Shown in pieces: positions 46,799 to 57,107 of a stretch of DNA of 64,000 nucleotides. The stretch comes from Erwinia sp. OLFS4 (GTDB lineage: Bacteria; Pseudomonadota; Gammaproteobacteria; Enterobacterales; Enterobacteriaceae): positions 1 to 64,000 of the forward strand of contig NZ_MOMB01000048.1 of the NCBI RefSeq assembly GCF_002752165.1. The letters are read 5' to 3'. Each line of letters starts with the position of its first letter. The stretch's first letter is position 1. Under the pieces are notes generated by a model. The model was not told where the DNA came from and did no database searches. It saw nothing but the letters and a program-made list of their open reading frames with translations. Position numbers and translations under genes: made by a program.

Positions 46799-47791
46799 AT
46801 GCCATTACTGGATATACGTAACCTGACCATTGAGTTTATGACGGCTGATGGCCCGGTGAAAGCGGTCGACCGCGTCAGTTTCAGCCTTACTGAAGGTGAA
46901 ATTCGCGGACTGGTCGGTGAGTCCGGCTCAGGTAAGAGCCTGATTGCAAAAGCCATTTGTGGTGTCACCCGGGAAAACTGGCGGGTAACCGCAGACCGCA
47001 TGCGTTTTGATGATATCGATTTACTGCACCTGACGCCGCGCGAACGGCGCAAACTGGTTGGACAGAACGTATCGATGATTTTTCAGGAACCGCAATCCTG
47101 TCTTGATCCTTCGGCAAGCATCGGTCGTCAGCTGGTACAGGCCATTCCAGGTTCAACGTTTCGTGGCCGCCTGAGTGAACGCTTTCGCTGGCGCCATCGC
47201 CGCGCCATTGAACTGTTGCACCGTGTCGGCATTAAAGATCACAAAGACATTATGGGGAGCTTTCCCTATGAGCTGACCGAAGGTGAATGCCAGAAAGTAA
47301 TGATTGCTATTGCACTGGCAAACCAGCCGCGCCTGTTGATTGCCGATGAGCCAACGAATGCCATGGAACCCACCACTCAGGCCCAGATCTTCCGCCTGCT
47401 TTCACGCTTAAATCAGAATAACAACACCACGATTTTGCTGATAAGTCATGATCTGCAAACCATGAGCCACTGGGCCGATCGGATTAACGTGATGTATTGC
47501 GGACAAACGGTGGAAACGGCAGCGAGTGAAGAATTAATTACCGCCCCACACCATCCTTATACCCAGGCATTGATCCGTGCGATGCCTGATTTTGGCCGAT
47601 CTCTGCCCCATAAAAGCCGCCTGAATACGCTGCCGGGTGCAATACCGTCACTGGAAAGCCTGCCGATCGGTTGCCGGCTTGGTCCACGTTGTCCCTATGC
47701 TCAGAAAAAATGTATTGAAGCCCCACGGCTGACCGGCGCGAAAAATCATCTGTTTGCCTGCCACTTCCCGCTGAATATGGAGACGCCGTAA
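46799..47791 (+). CDS. sapD: ABC transporter ATP-binding protein SapD
   Basis: A 330-residue ATPase of the OppD/DppD type. Walker A is GESGSGKSL (about 40-48), the Q loop is MIFQEPQS, and the signature is a degenerate [12 protein letters not shown] in place of LSGGQ, as in other SapD proteins. Walker B is [12 protein letters not shown], and the C-terminal oligopeptide-transporter cysteine cluster is [16 protein letters not shown]. coli SapD also supports Trk potassium uptake. It abuts sapF. Confidence 0.94.
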   Translation: MPLLDIRNLTIEFMTADGPVKAVDRVSFSLTEGEIRGLVGESGSGKSLIAKAICGVTRENWRVTADRMRFDDIDLLHLTPRERRKLVGQNVSMIFQEPQSCLDPSASIGRQLVQAIPGSTFRGRLSERFRWRHRRAIELLHRVGIKDHKDIMGSFPYELTEGECQKVMIAIALANQPRLLIADEPTNAMEPTTQAQIFRLLSRLNQNNNTTILLISHDLQTMSHWADRINVMYCGQTVETAASEELITAPHHPYTQALIRAMPDFGRSLPHKSRLNTLPGAIPSLESLPIGCRLGPRCPYAQKKCIEAPRLTGAKNHLFACHFPLNMETP

Positions 47792-48598
47792 ATGGTTGAA
47801 ACCCTCCTGGAAGTCCGTAATCTGAGTAAAACCTACCGTTATCGGACCGGTCTGTTTCGCCGTCAGCACGTTGAAGCGGTTAAAAATGTCAGTTTTACCC
47901 TGCGCGAACGCCAGACGCTGGCGTTAATCGGCGAAAATGGTTCCGGTAAATCAACCCTGGCAAAGATGCTCAGCGGCATGATCGCCCCCAGTGAAGGTGA
48001 CATTATCATTGATGACCATCCGCTGCATTTTGGTGATTATGGTTACCGTAGTCAGCGCATTCGCATGATTTTTCAGGATCCAAGCACCGCGCTCAATCCG
48101 CGCCAGCGCATCAGCCAGATTCTGGATTTTCCGCTACGACTTAATACGTCGTTACCCCCTGAAGAACGGCAAAAACGCATTATCGCCACCCTGCGCCAGG
48201 TGGGCTTACTGCGCGATCATGCCTCTTATTATCCCCATATGCTGGCGCCGGGCCAGAAGCAGCGTATTGGACTGGCGCGCGCCCTGATTCTGCAACCCAA
48301 AGTGATCATTGCCGATGAAGCCCTGGCATCGCTGGATATGTCAATGCGCTCTCAGCTAGTCAACCTGATGCTGGAGCTGCAGGAAAAACACGGTCTGGCT
48401 TACATTTATGTTACTCAGCACCTGGGAATGATGAAGCACATCAGCGATCAGGTTATTGTCATGCATCAGGGCGCCGTGGTCGAACGTGGCGGCACCGCAG
48501 ATGTACTCTCTGCTCCGCTGCATGAACAAACCAAACGATTAATTACCAGCCATTTTGGTGAAGCGCTGACGGCAGAAGCCTGGCGCAAAGACCGTTAA
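47792..48598 (+). CDS. sapF: ABC transporter ATP-binding protein SapF
   Basis: A 268-residue ATPase of the OppF/DppF type and last gene of the sap operon. Walker A is GENGSGKSTLAK (about 47-58). The signature is LAPGQKQRIGLARAL, with Pro for the first Gly as typical in SapF, and Walker B is VIIADEALASLD. It pairs with SapD to energise SapBC. fabI follows 151 bp downstream with its own promoter. Confidence 0.95.
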   Translation: MVETLLEVRNLSKTYRYRTGLFRRQHVEAVKNVSFTLRERQTLALIGENGSGKSTLAKMLSGMIAPSEGDIIIDDHPLHFGDYGYRSQRIRMIFQDPSTALNPRQRISQILDFPLRLNTSLPPEERQKRIIATLRQVGLLRDHASYYPHMLAPGQKQRIGLARALILQPKVIIADEALASLDMSMRSQLVNLMLELQEKHGLAYIYVTQHLGMMKHISDQVIVMHQGAVVERGGTADVLSAPLHEQTKRLITSHFGEALTAEAWRKDR

Positions 48599-48663
48599 CG
48601 CTGCAGCAGTGACCATTTTTACCGCAGCCCGCCGGGCCAGATTAACGCCGTGAAACGAGTTGT

Positions 48664-48719
48664 GCTAGAATCGCCGGGTCGATTAACGCCGGCCGCGTAT
48701 TTATTCTATCCTGCGGCCG
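48664..48719 (+). promoter_or_regulatory. fabI promoter (extended -10) and leader hairpin
   Basis: TGCTAGAAT at 48663-48671 is an extended -10 element; a clear -35 is not seen. CGGCCGC (48690-48696) pairs with GCGGCCG (48713-48719) in the leader, just before the ribosome site ATAAGGACTACAGCT. Confidence 0.55.
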
Positions 48720-48749
48720 CAACAACAATGACTTATAAGGACTACAGCT

Positions 48750-49538
48750 ATGGGTTTTCTTTCCGGTAAACGCATTCTGATTACTGGCGTGGCCAGCAAA
48801 CTTTCCATTGCTTATGGTATTGCTCAGGCAATGCATCAGCAAGGCGCTGAACTGGCTTTTACCTATCAGAACGACAAACTTAAGTCGCGCGTGGAAGAGT
48901 TTGCCAAAGACCTCGGTTCTGACATCATCCTGCCCTGTGATGTCGCAGAAGATGAAAGCATCCATTCATTGTTTACTGAACTGGCAAAAACCTGGCCAAA
49001 ATTTGACGGATTTGTCCACTCTATCGGTTTTGCCCCTGGCGATCAGCTGGACGGGGATTACGTCAATGCGGTGACCCGTGAAGGCTTCAAAATTGCACAC
49101 GATATCAGTGCATACAGCTTTGTTGCGATGGCCAAAGCCTGTCGCCAGATGCTGAACCCGCATTCAGCCTTACTGACGCTGAGTTATCTCGGCGCAGAAC
49201 GCGCCATTCCGAACTATAACGTAATGGGCCTGGCGAAAGCCTCACTGGAGGCAAACGTACGTTATATGGCAAACGCCATGGGGCCTGAAGGCGTGCGGGT
49301 AAACGCCGTTTCTGCCGGACCGATCCGCACGCTGGCGGCATCCGGTATTAAAGATTTCCGCAAGATGCTGGCACATTGTGAAGCGGTTACGCCTATCCGC
49401 CGCACCGTCACCATCGAAGACGTCGGCAACTCCGCTGCTTTCCTGTGTTCCGATCTGGCCGGTGGTATTACGGGTGAAGTGGTGCACGTTGATGGCGGTT
49501 TCAGCATTGCTGCCATGAATGAACTGGAACTAAAATAA
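48750..49538 (+). CDS. fabI: Enoyl-[acyl-carrier-protein] reductase (NADH) FabI
   Basis: Short-chain dehydrogenase-fold enzyme of 262 residues (same as E. coli) that carries out the last step of each fatty-acid elongation cycle and is the triclosan target. N-terminal [16 protein letters not shown] binds NADH. The active site Tyr-x6-Lys is in [13 protein letters not shown], and [14 protein letters not shown] and [14 protein letters not shown] are conserved. It is a core essential gene. It is monocistronic by its own promoter and the hairpin that follows. Confidence 0.97.
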   Translation: MGFLSGKRILITGVASKLSIAYGIAQAMHQQGAELAFTYQNDKLKSRVEEFAKDLGSDIILPCDVAEDESIHSLFTELAKTWPKFDGFVHSIGFAPGDQLDGDYVNAVTREGFKIAHDISAYSFVAMAKACRQMLNPHSALLTLSYLGAERAIPNYNVMGLAKASLEANVRYMANAMGPEGVRVNAVSAGPIRTLAASGIKDFRKMLAHCEAVTPIRRTVTIEDVGNSAAFLCSDLAGGITGEVVHVDGGFSIAAMNELELK

Positions 49539-49545
49539 GCTTTTC

Positions 49546-49573
49546 GGGTGAGGTTTACCTCACCCTCCTCCTG
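49546..49573 (+). terminator. Hairpin after fabI
   Basis: GGGTGAGG (49546-49553), loop TTTA, CCTCACCC (49558-49565), starting 8 bp after the fabI stop. The T-run is poor (TCCTCCT), so it may depend on context. Confidence 0.65.
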
Positions 49574-49713
49574 CGCGGTTATAGCCCGTCGTTATTAATT
49601 AGTGCTGAAGATTATTTTATCTACCCGGCCGACCAGGCGAGGATAGTCCTGAAATTGCCTTCTGCCGCTGCTATTTGATTGTTCAGGCAGCGCTGATAAC
49701 AAGGACACTTGCC

Positions 49714-50847
49714 ATGCCATCGCGCCGCTTTTCCGGCAATAATCACTGGTATCATGAAACGCTCAGCACCGGTAACCACCCTGCGCCACCTTTCGCCACC
49801 GAAGCCGCAAAGAGTACCGATCCTTTTTTGCTGGGTGCCGACGCCAACGCCGACCGCCCGCTGCAACAGGTAATTCGTTACCGTTCTGCCGTGCAGCAAA
49901 TCAACATCGCACTCTACCAGCGGCTTTTTCCCGCGACGGTAATAACCAGTAACCTGCATACGCTGACGCTTTATGACCGGCTAAGCAGCGCACTGACGGT
50001 GGCGCAGGTGACCGGTATTCAGCGCCTGTGCAATCATTATGCTGCCAGACTGAATCCCTTACCTGGACCCGATTCATCGCGGGAGAGTAATCAGAGGCTG
50101 ACGCAGATCACCGAATATGCCCGACTGATGGCCGGTCAGCCTGCGCGACTCAATGCCGCCGCATTACAGCGACTCGATGAGGTTGGCCTGACCCTGCCTG
50201 ACATTATCAGTTTTCATCAGCTGATTGGTTTTGTCTGCTATCAGGCGCGTATTGTTGCCGGCATACAGGCGCTTACCGGACAAGCGCTGCGCTGGCTGCC
50301 CGGCCAGTCAGTCAATCCGGATGCGCCATTTATGGCGCTTGATGCGCAGGCAAGCTGGCAAGCACATCTGGATTATCCCCAGACCCGCTATCTTTCTGAC
50401 CGTCAACGTGACATTGTCACTAAATGCAAGCCGTCAGATTTTCCCGCCGGTATTCTCTGCCTGCTGGTACAGGATGAACAGCTGTTATCCGCGATAGCAC
50501 AGTTACACAGCGAAACCGGCAGTATCAACCCGCTGGTACAGGCGGTCTGCGCCTGCATCAACGGCAGCGCCTGGTGCCTGCAGCAGTATGCTGACAGCCA
50601 GCGACGCAGTCTGCTACAAGCCGGCGTTGATACCCTGCCTGCCGGCAGTTTTACGCCAGCAGAGCAAGCCATCATCCACGCGGCAGTCTGGCTGACCCGG
50701 GCACCTGATCGCTTCAGCGCCGGGCATCTGCACGCACTACGTCAGCAGATGACAACCGCGCAAATCTGGTTACTGATTGAACAGATCGCTTTCACTAACT
50801 GGAAAAATCGCCTGTTTCAGACCCTGGGTTCGCTGTCGCCGCAATAA
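49714..50847 (+). CDS. yciW: YciW, AhpD/CMD-like putative peroxidase or oxidoreductase
   Basis: A 377-residue protein homologous in position and sequence to E. coli YciW (between fabI and rnb). It has two AhpD-like all-helical halves; RLDEVGLTLPDIISFHQLIGFVCYQARIVAGIQAL in the first half is the alkylhydroperoxidase-like helix pair. The classical CxxC of AhpD is not seen; the VCACINGSAWCLQ segment (about 290) supplies three cysteines. E. coli YciW is linked to cysteine metabolism and peroxide. AAGGAC 7 bp before ATG 49714 sets the start; the 13 codons upstream are rejected. Its last 53 bp overlap the convergent LysR gene. Confidence 0.82.
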   Translation: MPSRRFSGNNHWYHETLSTGNHPAPPFATEAAKSTDPFLLGADANADRPLQQVIRYRSAVQQINIALYQRLFPATVITSNLHTLTLYDRLSSALTVAQVTGIQRLCNHYAARLNPLPGPDSSRESNQRLTQITEYARLMAGQPARLNAAALQRLDEVGLTLPDIISFHQLIGFVCYQARIVAGIQALTGQALRWLPGQSVNPDAPFMALDAQASWQAHLDYPQTRYLSDRQRDIVTKCKPSDFPAGILCLLVQDEQLLSAIAQLHSETGSINPLVQAVCACINGSAWCLQQYADSQRRSLLQAGVDTLPAGSFTPAEQAIIHAAVWLTRAPDRFSAGHLHALRQQMTTAQIWLLIEQIAFTNWKNRLFQTLGSLSPQ

Positions 50848-51748
50848 TCGTGCTACGCGCGGCGTCAAAAAAGCGTTGCGCCAGCGGCGTAGCGCGCCCG
50901 GGCGCGGCAATCGCTAGCGCGCCGTAGCGCGCCATCGGGGTAATCTCCAGCGGTAGGGTTTGTAACGCCGGCATCATCCCGGGTAACAGGTGTCCCACCG
51001 GTGAAAGCGCACAGCCGAGTCCGCAATACACCGCCTGCATAAGCTGAAATATGGAGCTACTTTCCATTACAATGCGCGCTGTCACACCGGCTTCACGAAA
51101 CTGACTATCAAGGTAGCGACGAAAATAGCGTGTAGGTTCTGCAAGACATAACGGCAACGCCGCCAGATCGCTGAGCGTCAGACGTGCAGCCACCGGTGGG
51201 GAAAAAAATGCCGGGTTGAACACCAGTTCAACACCGCGATCAATCAGTGGCTGAGCCTGAAACTGCAGACCGCTTAGCGTTGCCAGCTCAAAAAAACCAA
51301 TGCCGGCATCGATGGTATGACTGACAAGTGCGTCAAGCAGCTGGTCGGCACTCAACACCGCCACCCGGTAATCAAGCTGTCTGAACTGCTGACTGATCCC
51401 GGTCAGTAACGCCGCCAGCGCCAGGCTACACTGCGGCACCACACCGATACGTAAGGTTCCGTTAACACCATACTTAAGTGATTCCACTTCCAGCTTCAGT
51501 CCCTGATACACCGAAACAATTTCACGCGCCCAGTCCAGCACCCGCTCTCCTTCGGCGGTGAACCCGGCAAAATTATTACTGCGATTAATCAGTGACACGC
51601 CCAGCTCACGTTCAAGATTTTTTAGCCGCATTGACAGCGTTGGCTGACTGACAAAACTGGCTTCTGCGGCCCGGCCAAAGTGACGCTCACGCTCAAGGTT
51701 ACACAGGTATATTAATTGTTTGATGTCGATTTTCTGTCTCCCTTCCAT
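50795..51748 (-). CDS. LysR-family transcriptional regulator
   Basis: A 317-residue LysR-type regulator. The N-terminal winged HTH (about 9-68) carries FGRAAEASFVSQPTLSMRLKNLERELGVSLINR, followed by a linker helix and a type-2 periplasmic-binding effector domain (about 92-300). It diverges from a small gene and a molybdo-oxidoreductase and is the likely regulator of that cassette (inference from arrangement). LysR genes next to YdeP/FdhF-like oxidoreductases recur in enterobacteria. The 3' end overlaps yciW by 53 bp. It is absent at this place in E. coli. Confidence 0.9.
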   Translation of the reverse strand: MEGRQKIDIKQLIYLCNLERERHFGRAAEASFVSQPTLSMRLKNLERELGVSLINRSNNFAGFTAEGERVLDWAREIVSVYQGLKLEVESLKYGVNGTLRIGVVPQCSLALAALLTGISQQFRQLDYRVAVLSADQLLDALVSHTIDAGIGFFELATLSGLQFQAQPLIDRGVELVFNPAFFSPPVAARLTLSDLAALPLCLAEPTRYFRRYLDSQFREAGVTARIVMESSSIFQLMQAVYCGLGCALSPVGHLLPGMMPALQTLPLEITPMARYGALAIAAPGRATPLAQRFFDAARSTIIAATANPGSETGDFSS

Positions 51749-51844
51749 CCCCGGCCATAGCCTGAACTATACCAGAGCAAGCCCGTGCAAGCAGTGTCAC
51801 TGAATGTTTGCCTTCTGTTGTGCTGAACCCGCACCGGGATTTTA

Positions 51845-51882
51845 CCGGCTAAAGCCAGGAATAATCTGAAGACGTTAGCCGG
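51845..51882. repeat. Inverted repeat in the LysR divergent region
   Basis: CCGGCTAA (51845-51852) and TTAGCCGG (51875-51882) are perfect complements, 22 bp apart. This is a candidate LysR binding or hairpin element. Confidence 0.45.
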
Positions 51883-51920
51883 CTATCGATTTTACATCAT
51901 GGATTGTGTCACATTGCAGC

Positions 51921-51949
51921 AGACTGACAACAGCGGGTGCTGTCAGTCT
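51921..51949 (+). promoter_or_regulatory. 9-bp inverted repeat in the leader of the small gene
   Basis: AGACTGACA (51921-51929) and TGTCAGTCT (51941-51949) are perfect complements with an 11-nt loop. It lies 26 bp before the start codon and could be an operator or an RNA hairpin near the ribosome site. Confidence 0.5.
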
Positions 51950-51975
51950 GTCACCGCTTTTTGCCAGGAGGTTTC

Positions 51976-52230
51976 ATGTCTGACGTATCACGTATTGCGC
52001 AACTGGAACAGCGCGTTCACCAGTTAACCATTGAAATAAAAATATTGCGTGAATTGATGCAGCAGCAGGTTGCCCTGAATAACATCAGTTTTAAAGGCAA
52101 GTTTGACGATGTAATAATCCATCTGGCGCAGGAATATGAGGCCGCAGGTCTGGAGAACGATGATAACCAGGCCCTTCGCGATACGCTCAGAAGTTACCTT
52201 AAAGAAAAAAAACCGGATGATGCAGATTAA
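51976..52230 (+). CDS. Small coiled-coil protein, unknown function
   Basis: An 84-residue acidic soluble protein. Residues 1-32 form a coiled coil (SRIAQLEQRVHQLTIEIKILRELMQQQ). The second half is helical with a short acidic/basic tail (LRSYLKEKKPDDAD). AGGAGG at 51964-51969, 6 bp before ATG 51976, is a perfect ribosome site and excludes the upstream start. No family was recognised. It lies between the LysR gene and the molybdo-oxidoreductase, 275 bp before the latter, and could be an accessory or regulatory protein of that cassette. Confidence 0.7.
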   Translation: MSDVSRIAQLEQRVHQLTIEIKILRELMQQQVALNNISFKGKFDDVIIHLAQEYEAAGLENDDNQALRDTLRSYLKEKKPDDAD

Positions 52231-52505
52231 ACCAGACTCTTGTCGCTATGGCCGGCGGCAGAATGTTAATTCAGGCGTAGAAATTACCCTGCAACAGGCC
52301 ACCGATATTATTTTTTCAGCCGCGCTGAATTTAACCATATAACGCTATATACGTGCGTCAGATCACAAAAAATAGCCGGTCACGATAAAGGCGGTTTATC
52401 GCTTGATTCTGGTAATCAATTAGACATTTTATTCACCAGCAATCACACTTCTAATACTGGAAAGTCGTATATCATTAACACACCAATAACAAATCACCTG
52501 CTCCT
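52231..52505 (+). other. Intergenic region (275 bp) before the molybdo-oxidoreductase
   Basis: It contains a single ModE-like half-site ATATAACG at about 52336-52343 and AT-rich promoter-like DNA near 52440-52490. No complete operator or terminator is evident. Confidence 0.35.
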
Positions 52506-54812
52506 ATGAAATTTAAATCGCAGATTAAACCGTATCAGGCCGCCGCCGGTGGCTGGGGTTCACTGGAAGCCACCACGCGTTTTGTATTTGACAGCAAACA
52601 GGTAATTAAAAACCTGCGTAACCTGATGCGCGTCAATAAAGCAAAAGGTTTCGACTGTCCCGGCTGCGCCTGGGGTGATGACAATAAAAGCACCTTCAGC
52701 TTCTGTGAAAACGGCGCCAAGGCCGTGACCAGGGAAGCCACCCGTCGCTATATCGACGCCGGATTCTTTAAACGTTACAGCGTCAGCCAGCTGTATCAGC
52801 AAAGTGACTATTTTCTGGAATACCAGGGACGGCTTACCGAACCGCTGCGCTATAATCGGGCAACCGATCATTACGAAGCCATCAGCTGGGATGAGGCTTT
52901 TGCCCTGATTGCCCGCCATATTCAGGCGATGGATAATCCCGATCAGATGGAGCTTTATACCTCAGGACGCGCCAGTAACGAAGCCTCCTGGCTTTATCAG
53001 CTGTTTGGTCGCATGGCGGGCAGCAATAACTTTCCTGATTGTTCCAATATGTGCCATGAAGCCAGCGGTACCGGCCTGAAACGCAGTATAGGCGTCGGTA
53101 AAGGCACCATTCTGCTGCACGATTTTGAACAGGCTGACGCGATCTTTGTTTTCGGTCAGAATCCGGGGACCAATCATCCGCGTATGCTGCATAGCCTGCG
53201 TCACGCGGCGGATCGGGGCGCACGTATCGTAACCTTTAATACCTTGCGTGAACGCGGTCTGGAACGCTTTGCCGACCCACAAAACCCGGTAGAACTTCTC
53301 ACACCAAAATCAGGCACCATCAGTTCAACCTATTATCAGCCCAATCTCGGCGGTGATATGGCCGCAGTGCGTGGCATGGTCAAAGCGTTACTGGAAACTC
53401 ATCGTCAGCGTATTGAAGCCGGTGAGTCGGGTATCTTCGACGCGGAATTTATCGCCGAACATACCGACGGACTGGCGGACTACCTGGCCGCGGTGGATGC
53501 CACCGACTGGTCCACTATTATCCACCAGTCAGGACTCAGCGAACAACAGTTGCGCCAGGCTGCCGCTATTTATCAGCAGGCAAAACGCGTGATCTGTACC
53601 TGGGCAATGGGTATCACACAACATAAACATTCGGTGGATACCGTACGGGAAATTGTTAACCTTCAGCTGCTGTTTGGTCAGCTGGGCAAACCGGGGGCCG
53701 GCCTCTGCCCGGTTCGCGGACACAGCAATGTGCAGGGCAACCGGACGATGGGCATTGATGAGAAACCCAGCCCGGCGTTTCTTGACCGGCTGGCTGCCCA
53801 TTTTGATTTCACACCGCCGCGTGCAGCAGGACATAATACCGTTCAGGCCCTGCAGGCAATGCTTCGTGGTGAAATTAAAGTATTGATCGCCCTTGGCGGC
53901 AATCTGGCCGCCGCCGCCCCTGACAGTCCGCGCACCGAAATGGCGCTGCAACGTTGCGGGCTGACGGTGCAAATCAGTACTAAGCTTAACCGGACTCATC
54001 TGGTGCCTGGCCACGAAGCATTAATTCTGCCTACGCTTGGCCGCACTGAAGAAGATATTCAGGCCAGTGGTCCGCAGTTTGTCACCGTTGAGGACTCTTT
54101 CAGCATGGTGCATGCTTCCCAGGGCGTGGGTAAACCGCTGGCCAGTACGCAGCGTTCTGAAACCGCTATTGTCGCCGGCATCGCACAGGCAACCCTCGGC
54201 AAGCAAAAAGTTGACTGGCTGGCATTAGCCGCCGATTACAATCTGATTCGTGATCATATTGCTGCAACCATTCCCGGCTTTGAAGACTTCAATAATCAGT
54301 GTGAAAAGCCTAGTGGTTTCTGGCTGGGTAATGCCGCCGCGCAATATCGGTTCAATACCCACAATGGCAAAGCCAATTTTAATGCCTCCGCCCTGCCGGT
54401 TTCACTTTTTCCGGCAGTCGATAACCTGACGGTTCCTTTTACCCTGCAAACCCTGCGTTCGCACGATCAGTACAACACCACGATTTACGGTCTCGATGAC
54501 CGCTATCGCGGCGTTTATGGTCAGCGTGAAGTGCTGTTTATCCACCCTGATGATATGGCTGAACTGGGGCTGGCAGCCGGCGAAAACGTCGATATTGAAA
54601 CGGTATGGAACGACGGAATTACCCGCCGGGTGGAAGGATTCAAGCTGGTACCCTACGCCATTCCCCGTGGCAATCTGGCCGCCTATTATCCGGAAACTAA
54701 CCCGCTGGTTCCTCTCAGCAGCTATGGTGATGACAGCGGTACCCCGACTTCCAAATCGGTGCCGGTTAAAATCAGCCGCTCCCAGCATCATGACCAGCAG
54801 CGTGTTGCCTGA
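52506..54812 (+). CDS. Formate-dehydrogenase-like molybdopterin oxidoreductase (FdhF/YdeP family)
   Basis: A 768-residue cytoplasmic molybdopterin enzyme of the YdeP/FdhF-alpha group. The N-terminal AAAGGWGSLEATTRFVF and the FDCPGCAWGDD motif are typical of YdeP, in place of a classical four-cysteine [4Fe-4S] site. Molybdopterin-binding strands follow in YTSGRASNEASWLYQLF, FGQNPGTNHPRMLHSL and RGHSNVQGNRTMGI. The C-terminal MopB domain has RSHDQYNTTIYGLDDRYRG. E. coli YdeP is linked to acid resistance, and its substrate is unknown. It is monocistronic or co-transcribed with the small gene upstream. It would need Mo, which connects it in theme with the ModE-type operon at 4-5.7 kb. Confidence 0.88.
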   Translation: MKFKSQIKPYQAAAGGWGSLEATTRFVFDSKQVIKNLRNLMRVNKAKGFDCPGCAWGDDNKSTFSFCENGAKAVTREATRRYIDAGFFKRYSVSQLYQQSDYFLEYQGRLTEPLRYNRATDHYEAISWDEAFALIARHIQAMDNPDQMELYTSGRASNEASWLYQLFGRMAGSNNFPDCSNMCHEASGTGLKRSIGVGKGTILLHDFEQADAIFVFGQNPGTNHPRMLHSLRHAADRGARIVTFNTLRERGLERFADPQNPVELLTPKSGTISSTYYQPNLGGDMAAVRGMVKALLETHRQRIEAGESGIFDAEFIAEHTDGLADYLAAVDATDWSTIIHQSGLSEQQLRQAAAIYQQAKRVICTWAMGITQHKHSVDTVREIVNLQLLFGQLGKPGAGLCPVRGHSNVQGNRTMGIDEKPSPAFLDRLAAHFDFTPPRAAGHNTVQALQAMLRGEIKVLIALGGNLAAAAPDSPRTEMALQRCGLTVQISTKLNRTHLVPGHEALILPTLGRTEEDIQASGPQFVTVEDSFSMVHASQGVGKPLASTQRSETAIVAGIAQATLGKQKVDWLALAADYNLIRDHIAATIPGFEDFNNQCEKPSGFWLGNAAAQYRFNTHNGKANFNASALPVSLFPAVDNLTVPFTLQTLRSHDQYNTTIYGLDDRYRGVYGQREVLFIHPDDMAELGLAAGENVDIETVWNDGITRRVEGFKLVPYAIPRGNLAAYYPETNPLVPLSSYGDDSGTPTSKSVPVKISRSQHHDQQRVA

Positions 54813-54963
54813 GGGTTATCTGCCCGTACCGTTAATGGCGCGGGCAGCGCGCCAGCTGTTTTAGCGTATCAGCCAGCGACGGTCAGGAATATTAACCTTG
54901 CTGCCCGGGCGCGATTCGCGTAAAACTGTCACCCGCTTCCCGATCACTTAAACTGTTTAAATT

Positions 54964-56898
54964 ATGCTCCAGGATAATCCGCTGCTTGCGCAGCTTAAAG
55001 AAAAACTTCACGCCCAGACGCCCCGGGTGGAAGGTTTAGTAAAAGGCACGGAAAAAGGCTTTGGTTTTCTTGAAGTAGACGCGCAAAAAAGCTACTTCAT
55101 TCCGCCCCCCTTTATGAAAAAAGTAATGCATGGCGATCGCGTGGTGGCCATTATCCAGACCGATAAAGATCGTGAAATTGCCGATCCTGAAACTCTGGTA
55201 GAACCCTTTCTGACCCGGTTTGTTGGCCGGGTACAGAAAAAAGACGATCGTCTGTCCATCGTGCCGGATCATCCGCTGCTTAAAGAGGCCATTTCCTGTC
55301 GTCCGGCACGTAACCTGACTCATGAATTTAACGCCGGTGACTGGGCCGTTGCTGAAATGCGTCGTCATCCGCTCAAGGGCGACCGCGGCTTTTATGCTGA
55401 ACTCAGTGAATACATTACCTTTGCTGACGATCATCTGGCACCCTGGTGGGTGACGTTGTCACGTCATAATCTTGAGCGCGAGGCCCCGGACGTGGCAACG
55501 CCGGAAATGCTGGATGAGCAGCTGCCGCGCGAAGATTTAACGGCACTGACATTCATTACGATCGACAGTGCCAGTACCGTAGATATGGATGACGCGCTGT
55601 TTGTCAGCGAGACCCCCGCTGGCGAGCTGCAGCTGACCGTCGCCATCGCCGATCCAACCGCCTGGGTTGCCGCTGACAGCCCGTTGGATCGCATTGCGGC
55701 AGAACGGGCTTTCACTAACTACCTGCCGGGTTTTAATATCCCGATGCTGCCACGTCAGCTGTCTGACGATCTCTGCTCACTTCGTCCTGATGAACGGCGT
55801 CCGGCACTGGTTTGCCGCGTTACCGTAGCAGCAGACGGTAGTTTGCATGATGATGTGGTTTTTTTCACTGCCTGGATTGAATCTAAAGCCCGGCTGGCCT
55901 ATGACGATGTTTCCGACTGGCTGGAAAATACCGGCAGCTGGCAACCGCAGAATGATGCGGTTGCACAACAGCTTCGGCTGTTGCATCGCCTCAGCCTCGC
56001 GCGCACTGAATGGCGTCAGACGCATGCGCTGGTGTTCAAAGATCGGCCGGACTACCGCTTTCTGTTGGGTGAAAAAGGGGAAGTGCTGGATATCGTCACG
56101 GAACCACGCCGCACGGCCAATCGCATCGTGGAAGAAGCGATGATTGCGGCAAACATCTGCGCCGCCAGGGTACTGCGTGATAAACTCGGTTTTGGCGTGT
56201 ATAACGTTCATCCTGGTTTTGACAGCAGCAATGCGGCACAAGCCAGCGCAGTACTGGCAAATCACGGTGTGCAAACCGATCCTCAGGCACTCACCACCCT
56301 GCAGGGTTTTTGTCAGCTACGCAGAGCGCTCGACAATCAACCGACACAATTTCTCGACAGCCGTATCCGGCGCTTTCAGTCCTTCGCTGAAATCAGCAGC
56401 GAACCCGGACCACATTTCGGACTGGGTCTCGACGCCTATGCCACCTGGACTTCACCCATCCGTAAATATGGCGATATGATTAACCATCGTCTGTTAAAAG
56501 CCATTATCCGCGGTGAACAGGCGCAACGCCCTGCCGACGAGATTACGCAAAAGATGAGCGAACGCCGGCGTCTTAATCGTATGGCTGAACGGGATGTGGG
56601 TGACTGGTTATATGCCCGCTTTCTGCAAAAAGCTGCCGCGACCGACCAGCGTTTCAGCGCTGAAATTATTGATATTTCACGCGGCGGCATGCGCGTCCGA
56701 CTGCTGGATAACGGCGCCGTCGCCTTTATTCCTGCTCCCTTTCTGCATGCAGTTCGTGACGAACTGGTTTGCAGCCAGGAAAACGGCACGGTGGAAATTA
56801 AAGGCCAGGTTGTCTGGCGCGTCTCTGACCTCATTGAGGTTACTATTGCCGAAGTGCGCATGGAAACCCGCAGTATCGTCGCTCGCCCGGCTTCATAG
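54964..56898 (+). CDS. rnb: Exoribonuclease II (RNase II)
   Basis: Processive 3'-5' exoribonuclease of 644 residues, same length as E. coli RNase II. Two N-terminal cold-shock domains (about 1-170) precede the RNB catalytic domain with DDALFVSE and the acidic cluster in [17 protein letters not shown] (about 198-214). The catalytic Arg region is in [24 protein letters not shown], and a C-terminal S1 domain (about 560-640) ends the protein. All acidic residues are intact. A near-ideal terminator follows, so rnb and cstA are separate units. Confidence 0.97.
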   Translation: MLQDNPLLAQLKEKLHAQTPRVEGLVKGTEKGFGFLEVDAQKSYFIPPPFMKKVMHGDRVVAIIQTDKDREIADPETLVEPFLTRFVGRVQKKDDRLSIVPDHPLLKEAISCRPARNLTHEFNAGDWAVAEMRRHPLKGDRGFYAELSEYITFADDHLAPWWVTLSRHNLEREAPDVATPEMLDEQLPREDLTALTFITIDSASTVDMDDALFVSETPAGELQLTVAIADPTAWVAADSPLDRIAAERAFTNYLPGFNIPMLPRQLSDDLCSLRPDERRPALVCRVTVAADGSLHDDVVFFTAWIESKARLAYDDVSDWLENTGSWQPQNDAVAQQLRLLHRLSLARTEWRQTHALVFKDRPDYRFLLGEKGEVLDIVTEPRRTANRIVEEAMIAANICAARVLRDKLGFGVYNVHPGFDSSNAAQASAVLANHGVQTDPQALTTLQGFCQLRRALDNQPTQFLDSRIRRFQSFAEISSEPGPHFGLGLDAYATWTSPIRKYGDMINHRLLKAIIRGEQAQRPADEITQKMSERRRLNRMAERDVGDWLYARFLQKAAATDQRFSAEIIDISRGGMRVRLLDNGAVAFIPAPFLHAVRDELVCSQENGTVEIKGQVVWRVSDLIEVTIAEVRMETRSIVARPAS

Positions 56899-56905
56899 CC
56901 AAAGC

Positions 56906-56936
56906 GGTGAGGCCGGAAACGGCCTCACCAAAAATT
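56906..56936 (+). terminator. rnb terminator
   Basis: GGTGAGGCCG (56906-56915), GAAA tetraloop, CGGCCTCACC (56920-56929), then AAAAATTTT. The 10-bp perfect stem starts 8 bp after the stop. Confidence 0.85.
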
Positions 56937-57072
56937 TTCAGCCTCTCCTGACCCGCGCATTAAGACTTCTTACCTATCTGCCACTGCCCTGCTCAATGGC
57001 CGTTAAACTGGCTGTTCATTTATTGGATTTAACTGGCTAAAAATGCCTGTTAAATCACAATTTTACCAATAA

Positions 57073-57084
57073 CCCCCCCCCCCC
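57073..57084 (+). repeat. Homopolymeric run of 12 C upstream of cstA
   Basis: Twelve consecutive C residues lie 99 bp before the cstA start codon, in otherwise AT-rich DNA. Runs of this length are prone to replication slippage. Confidence 0.95.
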
Positions 57085-57107
57085 TGCCGCCGCCATTTAA
57101 TTTACTT

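Noticed and set aside
52322-52345. Second ModE site before the molybdo-oxidoreductase
   Set aside because: Only one half-site (ATATAACG) is good; the partner half has several mismatches and wrong spacing.
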